IMG/VR virus record: IMGVR_UViG_3300017742_001896
Location: 1 to 44,690 of that record
Reading direction: 5' to 3' (one strand)
DNA length: 44,690 nucleotides
Source: a virus
Shown here: in pieces, positions 1 to 7,969 of the stretch
Layout of the letters: the number at the start of each line of letters is the position of its first letter
Numbering within the stretch: position 1 is the stretch's first letter
Notes under the pieces: generated by a model
What the model was told of the DNA's origin: nothing
Seen by the model: only the letters and a program-made list of their open reading frames with translations
Databases searched by the model: none
Translations under genes and position numbers: made by a program

Positions 1-197
1 CGATCTAAATCTTCTTGTAATCCTCCCACAGTTGCGGCATTGATAACAACATGTGTAGGATTCTTTTGTAGTATATCTGTATATGTGCTTAGGTAATGTG
101 TATAGTCTGTTGTACTAGTATTACCACCATGAGCTTGTTTATACTCAGTATAATACTTTCCTACCAGTCCTCTATTGCCTGCAATATAATAAGTCAC
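1..197 (-). CDS. GDP-L-fucose synthase-like NAD(P)-dependent epimerase/reductase, N-terminal part (runs off left edge)
   Basis: About 65 codons are visible before the window ends. The frame opens with a GTG at 195-197 that overlaps the TGA of the upstream methyltransferase gene (GTGA overlap), the junction style used throughout this operon. Residues 5-13 read IAGNRGLVG, a Rossmann G-x-x-G-x-x-G dinucleotide-binding turn. Residues 50-60 read VVINAATVGGL, matching the N-terminal NADP-binding strands of the GDP-fucose synthase branch of the extended short-chain dehydrogenases, whose typical patterns are AGHRGMVG and AAKVGG. Such enzymes convert GDP-4-keto-6-deoxymannose to GDP-fucose in the cytoplasm. 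The catalytic Ser/Tyr-x3-Lys lies outside the window. The family-level call is fairly sure; the exact sugar is not. Confidence 0.7.
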   Translation of the reverse strand, partial: MTYYIAGNRGLVGKYYTEYKQAHGGNTSTTDYTHYLSTYTDILQKNPTHVVINAATVGGLQEDLD

Positions 198-1639
198 GGG
201 AAAACCACCAGATATTTTGAAAGTTCATTTAGTTTATAATCTTCTTTATAAACTCCAGTCCTTTCTAACCATTGCTTTGTTTCGCCGAGATTTTCAAAAC
301 TATCATATACCCAAGGTTCAGGATTTATAATAGCAACTCCGCCAGGGTTGAGATGTTTTCTTAAATTTTTAAACAGTATATCCCAATCGCGTTGATCGTA
401 AACAGTAAAGTAAGTATGATGCTTGTCGTCTTTGCCCTGTGTTTGCCATTCTCTGTTTAATGTTTTGCCATCATAATGTATTACGTCTTGTGTTTTCCAA
501 TATAAATTACTTTTAAATATTGTAATTAAATCATATTTTTTGTTTAGTTTAAAATCTTGTTGAGGCAACACTTCTAGTTCTTGTGGATTTAAATTAAACA
601 GTTTCCACAGTTGCTGAAACTCACCGTCAAGTGAAGTTCTGTGATTGTAACAATCCGTAGTATCTATATTAGTAAATCCTAACTTTTGCATAATATAAGG
701 CATTACACCGAACCACACACCAATATCAAGCCATTGAATATCTTTACTCATAACATTAATACCTATTTTATCAAGTGCTTTCATATGCACTTGCCAATAG
801 TCCATACTGGTTGTGATTGATTTGAGATATCCAGTATCGGATACTATATCATAGTATGAGCTCCAGTCGGTGTTTAGTAATTCTTTTTCAAATGATTCAC
901 TTATATTCATTGCTTGGCCTTGTTTGTCTAAGAATGTATTAACTATATTAGAACATATTTGTCTATCATAGTCAACTTGTATATTGTTTTTTTGCCAGTT
1001 ACTGGTTGACAAATCTAAATCTTCATAGTACTCAGTAGTAATATGGTCAAATGAACTGGTCCATATATCATCTTTGGTTGTCTCTTGAACTATGCCTCTG
1101 AAATATTCATAGTCTATACTGTGTACTTCTTCGTCTTGTGCATTGTGCCAAATGTTGTTGTATGTTGCAAGATATTGACTAATGCATTGATTTACTTTGC
1201 TCTTACGTTGTAACTTAATAGTTTTATCACTGATATTTAATAACTGTTCTATATGGTGTTGTTTTAATCCGTGATATCTCATAATTTTAACACACCAGTT
1301 GTCTAGTAGTTTGAGTCTATCTATTCTTATTTGTATGATGTTTAAAACATATTCTTTACTTGGGTACTCGTATCTTTTTATTTGTTGCATATTTTCATCA
1401 TAGTCTAGTATATGATGATTGTCTGGCATATTAGGTTTAAGATCATATGCTGTGTCCCAGTCTAATATTCCTAATGCTTTGTTAAAGTCATCACTGAGTA
1501 TATCTAAATTTAATTTAGAGCTCTCCTCTCTAGGCAATAACAAATCCATTGGACTTAAACATTCGTACAGAGGATTATCAAACTGACTACAACGAGCGTG
1601 ACTACCTGCTCTCGGTGTGCTTATCAATATTGTCCGCAT
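194..1639 (-). CDS. Two-domain protein: sulfotransferase-like P-loop N-terminus plus SAM-dependent methyltransferase C-terminus
   Basis: The 481-residue protein begins MRTILISTPRAGSHARC. Residues 7-14 (STPRAGSH) look like the PAPS-binding loop of sulfotransferases (STPRSGST), at the usual position right after the first beta strand. The C-terminal third is a class I methyltransferase: motif I is WLDIG at 303-307, followed by an acidic strand, and the late motif LNPGG lies at 430-434 in the chain FKNLRKHLNPGG. The middle is charged and unassigned. The ATG at 1637-1639 is supported by a strong GGAGG at 1646-1650 with six-base spacing, even though it lies 38 bases inside the upstream gene. Neighbours are sugar-nucleotide genes, so a sugar or glycan substrate is inferred. 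The methyltransferase assignment is firmer than the sulfotransferase one, because the first domain lacks a clear 3-prime phosphate-binding motif. Confidence 0.6.
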   Translation of the reverse strand: MRTILISTPRAGSHARCSQFDNPLYECLSPMDLLLPREESSKLNLDILSDDFNKALGILDWDTAYDLKPNMPDNHHILDYDENMQQIKRYEYPSKEYVLNIIQIRIDRLKLLDNWCVKIMRYHGLKQHHIEQLLNISDKTIKLQRKSKVNQCISQYLATYNNIWHNAQDEEVHSIDYEYFRGIVQETTKDDIWTSSFDHITTEYYEDLDLSTSNWQKNNIQVDYDRQICSNIVNTFLDKQGQAMNISESFEKELLNTDWSSYYDIVSDTGYLKSITTSMDYWQVHMKALDKIGINVMSKDIQWLDIGVWFGVMPYIMQKLGFTNIDTTDCYNHRTSLDGEFQQLWKLFNLNPQELEVLPQQDFKLNKKYDLITIFKSNLYWKTQDVIHYDGKTLNREWQTQGKDDKHHTYFTVYDQRDWDILFKNLRKHLNPGGVAIINPEPWVYDSFENLGETKQWLERTGVYKEDYKLNELSKYLVVFP

Positions 1640-2792
1640 GTACTACCTCCACTTCTGGCATTGCAAACACTAGTCTACCACCATCCAGTATCCAATCTTT
1701 TAATTTTTCAACAAATATATCTTTGAATCCAAAGTTTGGAACAAAAAGTAAATCTGCTTTTTGTAATACTTCTTTTTCATCCTCTATTAGAATATCAGTA
1801 CCTACTGTATATCTACCAATCTTATCTGGATGTATCTCTGCGGCTCCTTCGAAGTATTCGCCTAGTTTCCATATTTGTAGCATAGTATTACCTTTTGTAC
1901 TTGCGCCATATACATAACATTTACTATCATTCTTTTTTGCATCGCTGAGAATTGCTCTAAGAAGTACTCCGTGTTGTTTTATTTTTTCAAAAAATGATCC
2001 AATAGTTGCTATCTCTTCAAAGTAAGTTATACTACCACTATGATATAGTCCTGCATATATTTGGTAGCTACCGCCTTGTATGTCATTCTCTTTAACTTCA
2101 TTTATTTGTAAGCCATTACGTTCGTATAGTTCTACTAAACTTCTATAGCTGTAGTATTCTAAATGTTCGTGACAAACATTTCCCAAGTCTGTTTTAGCTA
2201 GCATAGGAGCAAGTGTCATTAGCTGTGCAATAAACACACCATCTTCTGTGAGTACATCTGCAACACCTTTTATAAAGTCATTGGGATCATCCATATCATA
2301 AAACATGCCAATAGCTGTAACTACTTTGCATTTGTGATGTAGCTTTGAACTATCCCACATTGTGGGCAACACTACATCAGCATGTTCACATAGTTTTGAC
2401 CACAAATTGCTAGCAGGTTCACATCCTATGCGGACTCTATCTTGTTCTACACCACTTAATAGTGTACCATCATTTGCTCCGATATCTAACACACAATCGC
2501 CAGTCTGTGTGTGTTGGTTTGCAATATCAGCAATGTCTAGTAGATTTTGTTTTAGTTTTGGATTTAATGCACTTTCGTACCAGTAGTGATCTCCATATAA
2601 TATTTGTGGATCTACTGTGTGTCGCATTTGTACTAGACTACAACTCAAACATTGATCTAGTATCATAGGCGCTTGGCCTTTATTCTTCTGTGGCTCGATA
2701 GGAAAATCGTTGATATAGATTTTACCAAAGTCGATGATTTCCATAACGTCTCTGCCGCAAACACGACATTGTTTTGCTTCATTGATTACCAC
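1602..2792 (-). CDS. NDP-sugar C-methyltransferase (TylC3/TcaB9-like family)
   Basis: This 396-residue protein has the three-part architecture of NDP-deoxysugar C3-methyltransferases. An N-terminal zinc site is formed by C9-x2-C12 and C48-x2-C51. A SAM-binding core shows VLDIGANDGTLL at 101-112. The family signature HEHLEYYS at 208-215 contains the His/Glu/His/Tyr cluster used for proton abstraction and branching methyl transfer. The C-terminal nucleotide-binding half begins at about residue 293 with YVYGASTKGNT. Family members transfer a methyl group to a ketosugar carbon in deoxysugar pathways. The start codon is GTG at 2790-2792, overlapping the TAA of the upstream dehydrogenase by a few bases, with AAGG about ten bases before it. 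Full length, nothing missing. This is one of the surest assignments in the cargo operon and implies a branched-chain or deoxy sugar product. Confidence 0.85.
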   Translation of the reverse strand: MVINEAKQCRVCGRDVMEIIDFGKIYINDFPIEPQKNKGQAPMILDQCLSCSLVQMRHTVDPQILYGDHYWYESALNPKLKQNLLDIADIANQHTQTGDCVLDIGANDGTLLSGVEQDRVRIGCEPASNLWSKLCEHADVVLPTMWDSSKLHHKCKVVTAIGMFYDMDDPNDFIKGVADVLTEDGVFIAQLMTLAPMLAKTDLGNVCHEHLEYYSYRSLVELYERNGLQINEVKENDIQGGSYQIYAGLYHSGSITYFEEIATIGSFFEKIKQHGVLLRAILSDAKKNDSKCYVYGASTKGNTMLQIWKLGEYFEGAAEIHPDKIGRYTVGTDILIEDEKEVLQKADLLFVPNFGFKDIFVEKLKDWILDGGRLVFAMPEVEVVHADNIDKHTESR

Positions 2793-4315
2793 GGATTGAT
2801 CACCTTACTATTTTCAGACGGCTCATGTCCGTACCATCTATCATGTGCTATTATATAACAATAATCGCCTTTTGTCAAATGGTCTTCGTAGTAGACAGTG
2901 CCTCCAAGTTTTTCTATATAGTCTGCAACTACTAAACTGTAACTGCCTTCAGTACTATCAACACCCGGCTTGTAACTTTTACCCAGTATAATCACAGGCA
3001 ATTCAGTTGCTACTGCACGTTGCGCCATCAGTTCAGCTTGTGCTAGTCTGGTTGTGTGTTGATTCCATGCAGGGTCATAGTTTAATTTCCTACTTACATA
3101 ACTCATCATTAAATTGTCTCTTGGATGACAAGGACCTCCGTCACCCCAGCCTGGTTTCATATATGCATTACTTGTTATTAATTGGTCTGACGAACCTAAC
3201 CATTGCATTACATTTGTAGCATTCGCATTGCCTACTGTTTCAGCTAGGTCACCTGCCCAATTGGCAAAGTTTATTTTTTGTATTATCCATGCATTATACA
3301 ATGCTTTGGCTAGCTCTGCTTCTTGCCATGTTCCCCAATGCTGTACTGCATAACTGATGCGTTCAACTAGTGTTTGAATTCTTTGGTCATACTCGCCGCC
3401 TATAAACCAACAGTCGGGTGTTGTTATACCTTGCATAACATTACCTTGACTTATTAAAAAAGGCATGTATATTAACTTGCAATCAGTTTCAATTTTAGCA
3501 CAAGTACCCGGACTAACTGTGCAACCAACAATAACTGTTTTGTTTGAAAAATTGCTTAGTGCTGACTTTAAGTTTGTGTAATCAAAATCTTTTTCACCTT
3601 CAACTGTTGGAGTGTCAACACAAATCCATATTATATCACATTTTTTTACACTGTCAAGTCCGTCATATTCATTTCTTGTATCATACCTCTTGACAACAAC
3701 GTTGTGTTGTGTTAGAGCATCATACAATACACTTCCAATATTACCAACTCCTACAATACCTACACTGGGCACAACTAAGTTTATATCTGGTCTGTATTTT
3801 ATTATTGCACTACTTTTGTGCAACTGTTTTTCAATTTGTTTTTTAGCATCTGGATCTATTGCACTGCGAACTTGCTTTGGTAATTTCATTTGTTCAATAA
3901 CACTGTCTATATGTTTGTGTCCGACAGGATTTAGATAGTCTAAGTTTATAAAATATTTTATATTATATGGATCTAAAAAACTTTTTTGTGTTCTAAAGTG
4001 AGGATCTCTGGTTAGGTCATTGCTGTTAATAAAATGTAAGCATTCTTGTAAACTGTAGTTTTGGTTTTGCATTGCCCGCCATATTTGTCCTGCTATTCTT
4101 TTATTTGGATGTCTAACAAATGCATATCCTGTATAGTCTGTCAGATCGTAGTCGTATTCTAGTGTATATCCAAACTGTTCTGCAAGGTGCATAAACTCAG
4201 TATTAGCATTTCTCCAAATTGGTACAAAGAATACTTTTTCCACAGCATTAACCCATATAGCATTTTCCCATATTGCCATATCAGTAACTTGTTCTATTAC
4301 TTGTTGTGGTTTCAT
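2786..4315 (-). CDS. UDP-glucose/GDP-mannose dehydrogenase-like enzyme with an extra sulfotransferase-like N-terminal region
   Basis: Residues 185-509 follow the nucleotide-sugar 6-dehydrogenase fold. The NAD site is VGIVGVGNIG at 185-194. The central helix has ELAKALYNAW with K337 and N341 at the usual substrate positions. The catalytic Cys is C396 in GGPCHPRD. The C-terminal domain has LGKSYKPGVDSTEGS at 444-458. The family performs two NAD-dependent oxidations of the sugar C6 to a uronate. The first 180 residues are extra: EKVFFVPIWRNANTEF near 26 and YAFVRHPNKR near 64-73 resemble family-2 sulfotransferases (FVRHPYER-type motif), but no clear phosphate-binding Lys/Arg loop is seen, so this half may be non-catalytic. 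The ATG at 4313-4315 overlaps the upstream TGA (ATGA). The dehydrogenase call is strong, the N-terminal one tentative. The substrate nucleotide is unknown. Confidence 0.8.
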   Translation of the reverse strand: MKPQQVIEQVTDMAIWENAIWVNAVEKVFFVPIWRNANTEFMHLAEQFGYTLEYDYDLTDYTGYAFVRHPNKRIAGQIWRAMQNQNYSLQECLHFINSNDLTRDPHFRTQKSFLDPYNIKYFINLDYLNPVGHKHIDSVIEQMKLPKQVRSAIDPDAKKQIEKQLHKSSAIIKYRPDINLVVPSVGIVGVGNIGSVLYDALTQHNVVVKRYDTRNEYDGLDSVKKCDIIWICVDTPTVEGEKDFDYTNLKSALSNFSNKTVIVGCTVSPGTCAKIETDCKLIYMPFLISQGNVMQGITTPDCWFIGGEYDQRIQTLVERISYAVQHWGTWQEAELAKALYNAWIIQKINFANWAGDLAETVGNANATNVMQWLGSSDQLITSNAYMKPGWGDGGPCHPRDNLMMSYVSRKLNYDPAWNQHTTRLAQAELMAQRAVATELPVIILGKSYKPGVDSTEGSYSLVVADYIEKLGGTVYYEDHLTKGDYCYIIAHDRWYGHEPSENSKVINPW

Positions 4316-5451
4316 AGTATTTTTTTAAATAACTCCAATTGACTTTGCATCCATAATGTATTATAGTGCTTGCGATTATATTCTAATATTTCTATCATAT
4401 CGTTGCTATATCCTTGTGTGATATCAATATTATTTCTTATCCAATCTAACGTTTGTAGTGCGGTATCTATACGCTGTTTTGCTGTATCAAGTTTATCATA
4501 ACGTTCATCCCAAAAGTCACCAAATGTGCGAAAACCTAAAGATCTAAGTTCATGCAAACTTCCTCTATCTCCAAACACTACAAAAGGTTTTCCTAATACA
4601 ATACTCCTACTTACTTTTTCAGTTAGAAATACTTTGTGATTACTACAATTAAATTCGCCAACAATATCTAAATAAGTTTGGTCACTGTAGTATTTTAAAT
4701 CTGTTATCTCAGGCATATGCTGTTTGTCTGTAACTGCACTATAACCATGATCCAATCTCTTTTTTAATTTTCTAAACGTTAGATCAATATCCTTAGAATT
4801 CAAATACTCGCTTAGGAACTTAGTAAACTCTTTGTTAGAAAAATTTTCTAAATCGTGTAAACTATATATACAGTTATCAAACAAGTCCATTTTGTATGCC
4901 TGATGTAGTGCATATACTCTGTGTTCTCTGCACCTTCTATTAAGCCATAAAAAATGTTTTTGCATTGGTGTTGTATTGTACAACACCTCAATGTTATGAG
5001 AGAATTCAAAGTATCTATTAAATGGTTCGTTATAATTTACTATGGGCCAATCGTCAAACTGTTCTACATATTGTATACTACTAGGACTTACAAAAGCACT
5101 GTTATCTAAGATGCTGTAGCGTTTACAAAGTTCATAACAAATTTTATAAAGGTCTAAACTAATTAAATTACCACTCAGCTGATTGTGCGTTTCATTTACA
5201 TTTACTGTGTGCCACCAATCTGTAAACATGAATATAAGTTTTGTTTTTCTATCTAATATATCCTGCCATACATCTGGATAGATAGTATCTAAATTTGAAA
5301 AATAATGTACTTGATCAAAAGGTATATCAGTGTGTGCTAAATGAAAAGGTGTATCCAACACCAGACAATGTTTACTGCCTTGAGAAATAAGATCAAGTGT
5401 AGTTCCACGCAACGGTCTGTGAGATTCACTAATGGGATGTAAGTTATTCAT
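4312..5451 (-). CDS. Glycosyltransferase-like protein (exostosin/fucosyltransferase-like C-terminal signature)
   Basis: I start this at the ATG at 5449-5451, giving 379 residues, because it overlaps the TAA of the upstream radical SAM gene and is preceded by GAGGA about eight bases away; an ATG 60 bases further upstream has no such support. Near residues 169-180 the chain reads LWLNRRCREHRVY, an arginine-rich motif seen in large phage and capsule glycosyltransferases. Near 271-320 it reads EFNCSNHKVFLTEKV, then GKPFVVFGDRG, LRSLGFRTF and WDERYD. The pattern TEK-x-GKPF-x-GF-TF-DE is typical of GT-B enzymes of the fucosyltransferase/exostosin sort, where it binds the sugar nucleotide. The function is inferred from these motifs plus the flanking sugar-nucleotide genes. 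Donor and acceptor are unknown. Confidence 0.55.
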   Translation of the reverse strand: MNNLHPISESHRPLRGTTLDLISQGSKHCLVLDTPFHLAHTDIPFDQVHYFSNLDTIYPDVWQDILDRKTKLIFMFTDWWHTVNVNETHNQLSGNLISLDLYKICYELCKRYSILDNSAFVSPSSIQYVEQFDDWPIVNYNEPFNRYFEFSHNIEVLYNTTPMQKHFLWLNRRCREHRVYALHQAYKMDLFDNCIYSLHDLENFSNKEFTKFLSEYLNSKDIDLTFRKLKKRLDHGYSAVTDKQHMPEITDLKYYSDQTYLDIVGEFNCSNHKVFLTEKVSRSIVLGKPFVVFGDRGSLHELRSLGFRTFGDFWDERYDKLDTAKQRIDTALQTLDWIRNNIDITQGYSNDMIEILEYNRKHYNTLWMQSQLELFKKIL

Positions 5452-6670
5452 GCCAGTATTCCTCAAATTCAGGTATAAACGAAAGTATGCTTTGTTTGCG
5501 TACTTTGTCAAGTTGATTTGTTTCTACTATAAACTGTTCCCACTTATCCGGATCACGCTCTGTATTCATTACATGCTCTAATAAACTGCGATTGTTTGAC
5601 ACCTCCCAATCTTCTGCATCAGCATTTTCTATTGCTGTGATAGCTTGTTCATAGCCTTTGTCTTTGAGTGATTGTGGCAAATGTATTGCATCCATCTGTG
5701 CAGGTTGTGTTACTTGTATTAGAAAAGGTAGAGTTGGGCCTATAGGCAATGTTGCTGTATAGTTGTACAAGTTACCTAAGTCGAGCCATGTTAAACTACT
5801 CAATGTACTGTGTACCTGTAATCGTAGTTTGTCCTCTCCTAGTTCTTGCTGTAGTTCAAATACTCTATTGAGATTACGTTCCCACTTGCTCCATTTGCCG
5901 GGCCATCTAACATATTCATTTACACCTTCAACACCATCACAACTCATGTTGATGTGTATGCTTTTGAACTGCTTCCACAAGTCGTATACTTTAGATTGTA
6001 TTGCTAGCATGTTGCTGTTGAACTGTACTACAATATCTTTGGATCTTCCGCTATCAATTATATGTTGTAGTATCTCATAGTACTTTGCATTAAACAATGG
6101 TTCGCCGCCTAGCATGTTTACATGTTTAAGTGTGGGTAATATTTCTGCAAATATTTTATCAAACTGTGGAGTGTAGTACCATTCAAATTTATCTTTGTTT
6201 AGATGTGGTGCAGTATCCCAAAAATCTAACTGAGGATTTTTATAAATCTCATCAGCCCACATACTGCTACTCCAAGGGTTACACATTCTACATTGTATAT
6301 TACATTTGTTGCCTAGTGTAAACTCTACATATTCAATTTTTATCTCATGTTGAAACTTATCTTTGGTACCACATTTAAAAATATCGTTCCACATATTACG
6401 ATAGCTTTCGCCACCATTAAGTTCACTTACCCAACATCTATCACAGAACGTGTGCTTGTGATTTTTTTCTATGTCTTTTCTTAATTCTACATGCGGTTGC
6501 CCTGTTAACAAGTCAGCAAGATTATCACTATTCCATATGCTTTTAAATTTCCATTTGGTATCTCTAAAACTTTGCTTGTGAAAGTTATAGTTACAACAAG
6601 GACGTACTTGACCTTGTGGGTCAATACTCAAATGATTGTAAGCCAATACGCAATAGGTTTCTTCTTCCAT
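5444..6670 (-). CDS. Radical SAM enzyme with N-terminal twitch-like domain (copy 1)
   Basis: The 408-residue protein has the radical SAM signature C123-x3-C127-x2-C130 (KCNIQCRMC), which holds the 4Fe-4S cluster that cleaves S-adenosylmethionine, and the GGEP motif at 188-191. Before the core lies a cysteine region with C7, C25-C26 and C76-x2-C79. Its spacing resembles the SPASM/twitch auxiliary-cluster domain, which normally sits at the C-terminus; the N-terminal arrangement matches the proteins known as twitch domain-containing radical SAM proteins. The sequence around C25-C26 (QVRPCCNYN) is a typical cluster-binding turn. The ATG at 6668-6670 shares one base with the TAA of the NTF2-like gene (TAATG), so translation is probably coupled. 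The substrate is unknown; neighbours suggest a glycan or a protein. Confidence 0.85.
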   Translation of the reverse strand: MEEETYCVLAYNHLSIDPQGQVRPCCNYNFHKQSFRDTKWKFKSIWNSDNLADLLTGQPHVELRKDIEKNHKHTFCDRCWVSELNGGESYRNMWNDIFKCGTKDKFQHEIKIEYVEFTLGNKCNIQCRMCNPWSSSMWADEIYKNPQLDFWDTAPHLNKDKFEWYYTPQFDKIFAEILPTLKHVNMLGGEPLFNAKYYEILQHIIDSGRSKDIVVQFNSNMLAIQSKVYDLWKQFKSIHINMSCDGVEGVNEYVRWPGKWSKWERNLNRVFELQQELGEDKLRLQVHSTLSSLTWLDLGNLYNYTATLPIGPTLPFLIQVTQPAQMDAIHLPQSLKDKGYEQAITAIENADAEDWEVSNNRSLLEHVMNTERDPDKWEQFIVETNQLDKVRKQSILSFIPEFEEYWHE

Positions 6671-6990
6671 TATTTTTTATATGCCTTGATACTTGTTATT
6701 TTGTCGTTACTAATAGTTAGTACGTCAATAACTGATAATTGTTCTTGTTCGTTGACATGCACTGTTATTTGTGCCATAACTTGATTTGTACTTGTAGCCA
6801 TATCGTGTACAGTAACATGTATTCCTGGTACTGCATCAAATATTTTTTGATTAGCACTGATAACTGCTTCTAGTCCACTTTCACTAATTTCCCAATCTGT
6901 TAGTGTTACTGCATCATGCAGTAAAGGTCTTAGTTGTTCTACGCTGTTTGCATTCCATGCATCAAAGTATTGCTGTACTAGTTGTTCCAT
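6670..6990 (-). CDS. Small NTF2-like / SnoaL-like protein
   Basis: This 106-residue protein opens with MEQLVQQYFDAWNANSVEQLRPLLHD, the helix pattern of the NTF2-like superfamily (F-x-A-W-N-x-x-D/S-x-x-x-L-x-x-L-x-x-D). It then shows VTLTDWE, a helix near 42-52, and alternating beta strands ending in LTISNDKITSIKAYKK, the usual last strand of this cone-shaped fold. Such proteins act as small enzymes (isomerases, hydratases, cyclases) or as binding subunits. The length is normal for a single domain. It lies between two radical SAM genes. Its ATG at 6988-6990 lies 28 bases inside the upstream radical SAM gene and has AAGGAT about nine bases upstream. A role as partner or follow-on enzyme for the radical SAM products is inferred only from position. 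Confidence 0.7.
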   Translation of the reverse strand: MEQLVQQYFDAWNANSVEQLRPLLHDAVTLTDWEISESGLEAVISANQKIFDAVPGIHVTVHDMATSTNQVMAQITVHVNEQEQLSVIDVLTISNDKITSIKAYKK

Positions 6991-7969
6991 AATTTCTATC
7001 CTTGTATTTTGTTATATAAATGTCTGTACCACAGTGACAGTGACTTTTTGGACATATCACACTTTCTGGCAAATCTAACTGTAAATTAGGATCGTACAAG
7101 TTTCCTACCTGAGGCATAACACCACAACTACCCATATCTATTTTACCTTCACAGTTAATAAAAATACTTTCCATTGGTATCAAACATTTCCATCCTTTGA
7201 AGTAATTACGACTTTCTGCTACCAGTCTATTACAATTAATAGGCTGTACTGATCCATCGTCATATACTTCAACACTTGCCATACCTTCAGCTTTAGCAGG
7301 TACACCAAACTTTATATCTTGTTCTAGGTTCGTAGTTTCTAAAAACTTTTTATGCTCTGGATTTTTATAGTTGTACGGTCGAGTGGTATGACTTAGTTCT
7401 TCAAATATCGGAACGTATTCAATACGCCAGTTTTCATCTTTCATCTCTTGCTTTATACGTTTGCTGAAATCTATTACTTGATCCCATGTGGGTTCATGCA
7501 TCATCATACGACCACACAAGTAATTTACTTTATCACTTAGGTATTTGTATATTTCCAAATAGTGATCACTGTCTACAAACTCTGGATGATAGCTTGCTAC
7601 TACGTCATCAAAGTAGTGTACATTCTTTTCCCACCATTTTAGTTTACTGCTTAAATTTGTGTTTACTGCAAACTTGACTTCACTCATTCCGCTTGCTAAT
7701 ATATGATCCATTACTTTAGTAAGTGGTTTCCAATAGCAAGGTTCACCTCCACTAAAGAATACTTTTAGTCTTGTATATCCTCTAGCAAGTTCATAGTCAA
7801 TCAGTTTGGTCAATCCTGCTTTTATAGCTTCAACATCTAAATTTAAATTACTACCATTCCAGTTGTATTCATTACAGTAGGTACAGCGAAAGTTACACAA
7901 GTTGCTTACTTGCCATGTAATATTAACAAACGGATCACCTGCTTGTTCTATTCTTGTTAGTTGATTCAT
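6962..7969 (-). CDS. Radical SAM enzyme, conventional architecture with Cys-rich C-terminus
   Basis: Unlike its five neighbours, this 335-residue protein has no N-terminal twitch-like region. The radical SAM motif is C25-x3-C29-x2-C32 (LCNFRCTYCN), close to the start, and GGEP lies at 74-77. The C-terminal third holds many cysteines (a GSCG segment, then CPKSHCHCG near the end), which fits a SPASM/twitch-type auxiliary cluster domain in the usual C-terminal place. Enzymes of this build often modify peptides or proteins. The ATG at 7967-7969 overlaps the upstream TGA (ATGA), with an AAAGGTG ribosome binding site. It is the only radical SAM gene paired directly with the NTF2-like gene. The substrate is unknown. 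Confidence 0.82.
   Translation of the reverse strand: MNQLTRIEQAGDPFVNITWQVSNLCNFRCTYCNEYNWNGSNLNLDVEAIKAGLTKLIDYELARGYTRLKVFFSGGEPCYWKPLTKVMDHILASGMSEVKFAVNTNLSSKLKWWEKNVHYFDDVVASYHPEFVDSDHYLEIYKYLSDKVNYLCGRMMMHEPTWDQVIDFSKRIKQEMKDENWRIEYVPIFEELSHTTRPYNYKNPEHKKFLETTNLEQDIKFGVPAKAEGMASVEVYDDGSVQPINCNRLVAESRNYFKGWKCLIPMESIFINCEGKIDMGSCGVMPQVGNLYDPNLQLDLPESVICPKSHCHCGTDIYITKYKDRNYGTTSTAIL

Noticed and set aside
7000-7025. TATAAATG resembling a late promoter on the plus strand
   Set aside because: Inside a coding gene, wrong strand for all genes here and with a mismatched last base.
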